Shown piece by piece: positions 62,180 to 64,000 of a DNA stretch of 64,000 nucleotides. Source of the DNA: Mucilaginibacter jinjuensis (GTDB taxonomy: Bacteria; Bacteroidota; Bacteroidia; Sphingobacteriales; Sphingobacteriaceae); assembly GCF_028596025.1 (NCBI RefSeq), contig NZ_CP117167.1:124001-188000 (forward strand). The letters run 5' to 3'. A model generated the notes under the pieces. That model saw only the letters and a program-made list of their open reading frames with translations. It searched no databases and had not been told where the DNA came from. Positions within the stretch are counted from its first letter, which is position 1, and the number at the start of each line of letters is the position of its first letter. Position numbers and translations under genes: made by a program.

Positions 62180-63511
62180 ATGAAAAAACACCTGTTAACA
62201 ATAGTTGCGCTGGCAGCTATTGCACTAAATGTAAACGCCCAGCAAGACACCGTTAAAAATAAAACAAAGAAAGATACCGTTATCCGTTCGCTGCCTTCGC
62301 CACTGCCATCTCCGCCGTTCCCTTCGGGCGATTGGATTGGTTCGCCATTGGTTGGGGTTGATGCAACCGCACCAAATTATCCATTAACCAAACTATTGGG
62401 CTTAAGCCAAAGCAAGGTTAAAATTTATGGCTGGGTTGATATTGGCGGTAACATCAGCTCGTCAAAAAACTCAAACGCCCCTACCTCATACAACCTGATC
62501 CCTAATGCCGTTGTACTTGACCAAGCTGGTATTAAATTTGAAAAGCAACCCAATACGGCACAAACAGATCATTTCGACTGGGGTTTCCTGTCGACCACCA
62601 TATTTGGTACCGATTACCGCTACACTACAGCGAAAGGAATCTTCAGTAATCAGCTGCTTAAAAACAATAACAAGTACGGTTTCGACCCGGCTGAGTTATA
62701 TGGTATCCTGTACTTTCCGAAAGTGGCCGATGGCTTAATTGTAAAAGTGGGCCGTTTTATTTCGCCTGCTGATATTGAAGCACAATGGGCAACCGATAAC
62801 TATCTATACTCACACTCGCTGATGTTTACGGTTGACCCTTACACCTTTACCGGTGTGCAGGGAACAATTAAACTGGGTTCGCGTTGGCAATTGCAAGTGG
62901 CGGCACATGCCGGTAATGATATGGCGCCCTGGAGTAATTCGGCACAGTTAAACGGTTTGCTGATGGTACGCTGGGTATCTAAAGATAATAATGATGGTTT
63001 ATGGGGAGGTATTAACTCTTTAGGTAGCGGAAATTATACCAACCAGCATGATGACCTCCAAATGCTGGTTGCTACCTGGGGCCACAAATTTAGCAGCCGT
63101 GTACACATGATGACCGAAGGCTATTACATGTGGCAAAAAAATGCATTAACCGGCGGTACCGTGATTACAGGCCCGGGCAAGCCATTTTACGAAGGAACCG
63201 GTGCGGGTTCATTGATACCCGGCACAGCCAATGCCATAGGTTTGGTTAACTATTTCCAAATCCTCTTCGGCCCTAAAAATTATTTATCGATCCGTAATGA
63301 TATGCTGGATGACCCGCAGGCCAACCGCACAGGTTATGCAACTTTGTACACCAGCCATACTATTGGTTTTGTACACTACTTTAATAATCTGATCAGGATC
63401 CGCCCTGAAATTAGATATGAGCGCGCCTATGCCGATGGAATTACGCCTTATGATAACGGCACCAAAAAAGATCAGTACACCGCCGCGATGGACTTGATCG
63501 TGCGTTTCTAA
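62180..63511 (+). CDS. Outer membrane beta-barrel porin (BBP2/OmpL-like)
   Basis: This 443-residue outer-membrane protein has a signal peptide at 1-20 (MKKHLLTIVALAAIALNVNA). A proline-rich stretch follows (SLPSPLPSPPFPSGDWIGSPLVGVD), then many amphipathic strands. YGWVDIGGNISSS, LVGVDATAPNYPLTKLLG, VKVGRFISPADIEAQWATDNYLYSHSLMFTVDPYTFTGVQG, and the final FVHYFNNLIRIRPEIRYERAYADG...YTAAMDLIVRF are features of the BBP2 porin family. It is the third gene of an operon with a GNAT and an ArgE-like enzyme, so it may admit their substrate or a related metabolite (inference). Confidence 0.88.
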   Translation: MKKHLLTIVALAAIALNVNAQQDTVKNKTKKDTVIRSLPSPLPSPPFPSGDWIGSPLVGVDATAPNYPLTKLLGLSQSKVKIYGWVDIGGNISSSKNSNAPTSYNLIPNAVVLDQAGIKFEKQPNTAQTDHFDWGFLSTTIFGTDYRYTTAKGIFSNQLLKNNNKYGFDPAELYGILYFPKVADGLIVKVGRFISPADIEAQWATDNYLYSHSLMFTVDPYTFTGVQGTIKLGSRWQLQVAAHAGNDMAPWSNSAQLNGLLMVRWVSKDNNDGLWGGINSLGSGNYTNQHDDLQMLVATWGHKFSSRVHMMTEGYYMWQKNALTGGTVITGPGKPFYEGTGAGSLIPGTANAIGLVNYFQILFGPKNYLSIRNDMLDDPQANRTGYATLYTSHTIGFVHYFNNLIRIRPEIRYERAYADGITPYDNGTKKDQYTAAMDLIVRF

Positions 63512-63530
63512 TACACATTTACATAAAACG

Positions 63531-63562
63531 AAAAAAGAGCCGGATAATGTCCGGCTCTTTTC
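63531..63562 (+). terminator. Intrinsic terminator of the GNAT-deacylase-porin operon
   Basis: AAAAGAGCCGGA (63533-63544) pairs perfectly with 63550-63561 around TAATG, with T residues at the end. It lies 20 bp after the porin stop. Confidence 0.88.
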
Positions 63563-63612
63563 GTTGCTATATTGGGGAATGCTTCGAGTACCGGGATAAC
63601 AACACTTTTTTT

Positions 63613-63655
63613 GTCATTCTGAGTGCTAACGAAGAATCTTCTTCGCCCAGCGTGT
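63613..63655. repeat. Possible dispersed intergenic repeat
   Basis: GTCATTCTGAG followed a few bases on by CGAAGAATCT, with TTCTTCG after it, is a common intergenic repeat form in Bacteroidota genomes. Only one copy lies in this window, so the call rests on recall of the pattern. Confidence 0.35.
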
Positions 63656-63666
63656 CACTATGTATG

Positions 63667-64000
63667 TTAACTCTCTAACTCTTTCAAATTACCTTCAAGT
63701 GATTTTAGCTTTTTAAAGAATTTGGCTTTGTAATACCAATGCCCGCCTGCAAGGCATACAACAGTTACAATTGCACAGGTAATATAAAGGATTTGTGGCG
63801 ATGGGTGCCAGTACGGTATAAATAGTTTAATAACCGCGTAACTATATACAGGATATAAAAAGAGATAAATAATATTGAGCAACAGGTAGAATTTTTTGAA
63901 TGTTGTAATGGTTAGTTTAAGGCTTGCCTTTACATCGCCATTATTGTATATCGTAAATATCTGTTCTTGCCGGTTATAAGCCCATATCGTAACAATACAA
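63667..64000 (-). CDS. Membrane protein of unknown function (cut by window edge)
   Basis: The minus-strand frame from the stop at 63667 stays open to base 64000, giving 110 codons whose 5' end lies outside the window. An apparent internal start (TTG at 63882) is not needed. The visible part reads AYNRQEQIFTIYNNGDVKASLKLT, then two hydrophobic segments (FYLLLNIIYLFLYPVYSYAVIKLF and ILYITCAIVTVVCLAGGHWYY), and a basic and helical tail KAKFFKKLKSLEGNLKELES. I recognise no family. It converges on the porin operon. Confidence 0.65.
   Translation of the reverse strand, partial: CIVTIWAYNRQEQIFTIYNNGDVKASLKLTITTFKKFYLLLNIIYLFLYPVYSYAVIKLFIPYWHPSPQILYITCAIVTVVCLAGGHWYYKAKFFKKLKSLEGNLKELES

Overview
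The window looks like chromosome from a Bacteroidota bacterium of the Sphingobacteriaceae type (Mucilaginibacter/Pedobacter-like; inferred, no marker search was possible). The reasons are four tandem SusC/SusD pairs, secreted proteins with a type IX secretion (T9SS) tail, promoters of the Bacteroidota form TTG-N19..21-TAnnTTTG, very AT-rich A-runs before start codons instead of Shine-Dalgarno sites, and gene families such as BBP2 porins, OMP_b-brl_3 receptors and the Bacteroidota arginine-type GNAT.

Layout. 1-4.3 kb: the 5' part of recQ, a REP-associated tyrosine transposase (RAYT) bracketed by two inverted pairs of REP hairpins, and a secreted M14 carboxypeptidase. 4.4-9.4 kb (minus strand): a TonB-dependent receptor, then a PadR regulator with a PspC-domain membrane protein. 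9.6-31.3 kb (plus strand): four SusC/SusD outer-membrane uptake pairs, each ending in an intrinsic terminator, with two tandem paralogous secreted proteins of unknown function between pairs 2 and 3. No glycosidase, sigma/anti-sigma pair or hybrid two-component regulator lies with them. 31.6-36.1 kb: a membrane/coiled-coil protein, DoxX, LD-carboxypeptidase, metG and tRNA-Arg(CCT).

36.1-49.8 kb is the most striking part. The last 20 bases of tRNA-Arg plus 2 bases of flank recur exactly 13.6 kb downstream, just after a two-gene unit. That unit is a 4187-residue surface protein built from eight consecutive six-bladed NHL propellers (48 repeats), with IPT, MBG and SprB-like domains and a T9SS C-terminal signal, overlapping by ATGA with a lipoprotein carrying two fibronectin III-like domains. 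This is what a tRNA-integrated genomic island looks like, with attL and attR but no integrase inside.

49.8-57.5 kb: a regulator-rich stretch. TetR and an SDR share a symmetric bidirectional promoter that is itself the probable TetR operator. It also holds a YjdM zinc-ribbon protein, a frameshifted Crp/Fnr gene before a second SDR, a secreted alpha/beta hydrolase with an intact Crp/Fnr gene, an NQO-type flavodoxin oxidoreductase divergent from an HxlR regulator, and a SAM methyltransferase. 57.5-64 kb: a DUF1801 protein, rlmF, a DMT transporter, a three-gene operon (GNAT, M20 deacylase, BBP2 porin) and a membrane protein cut by the window edge.
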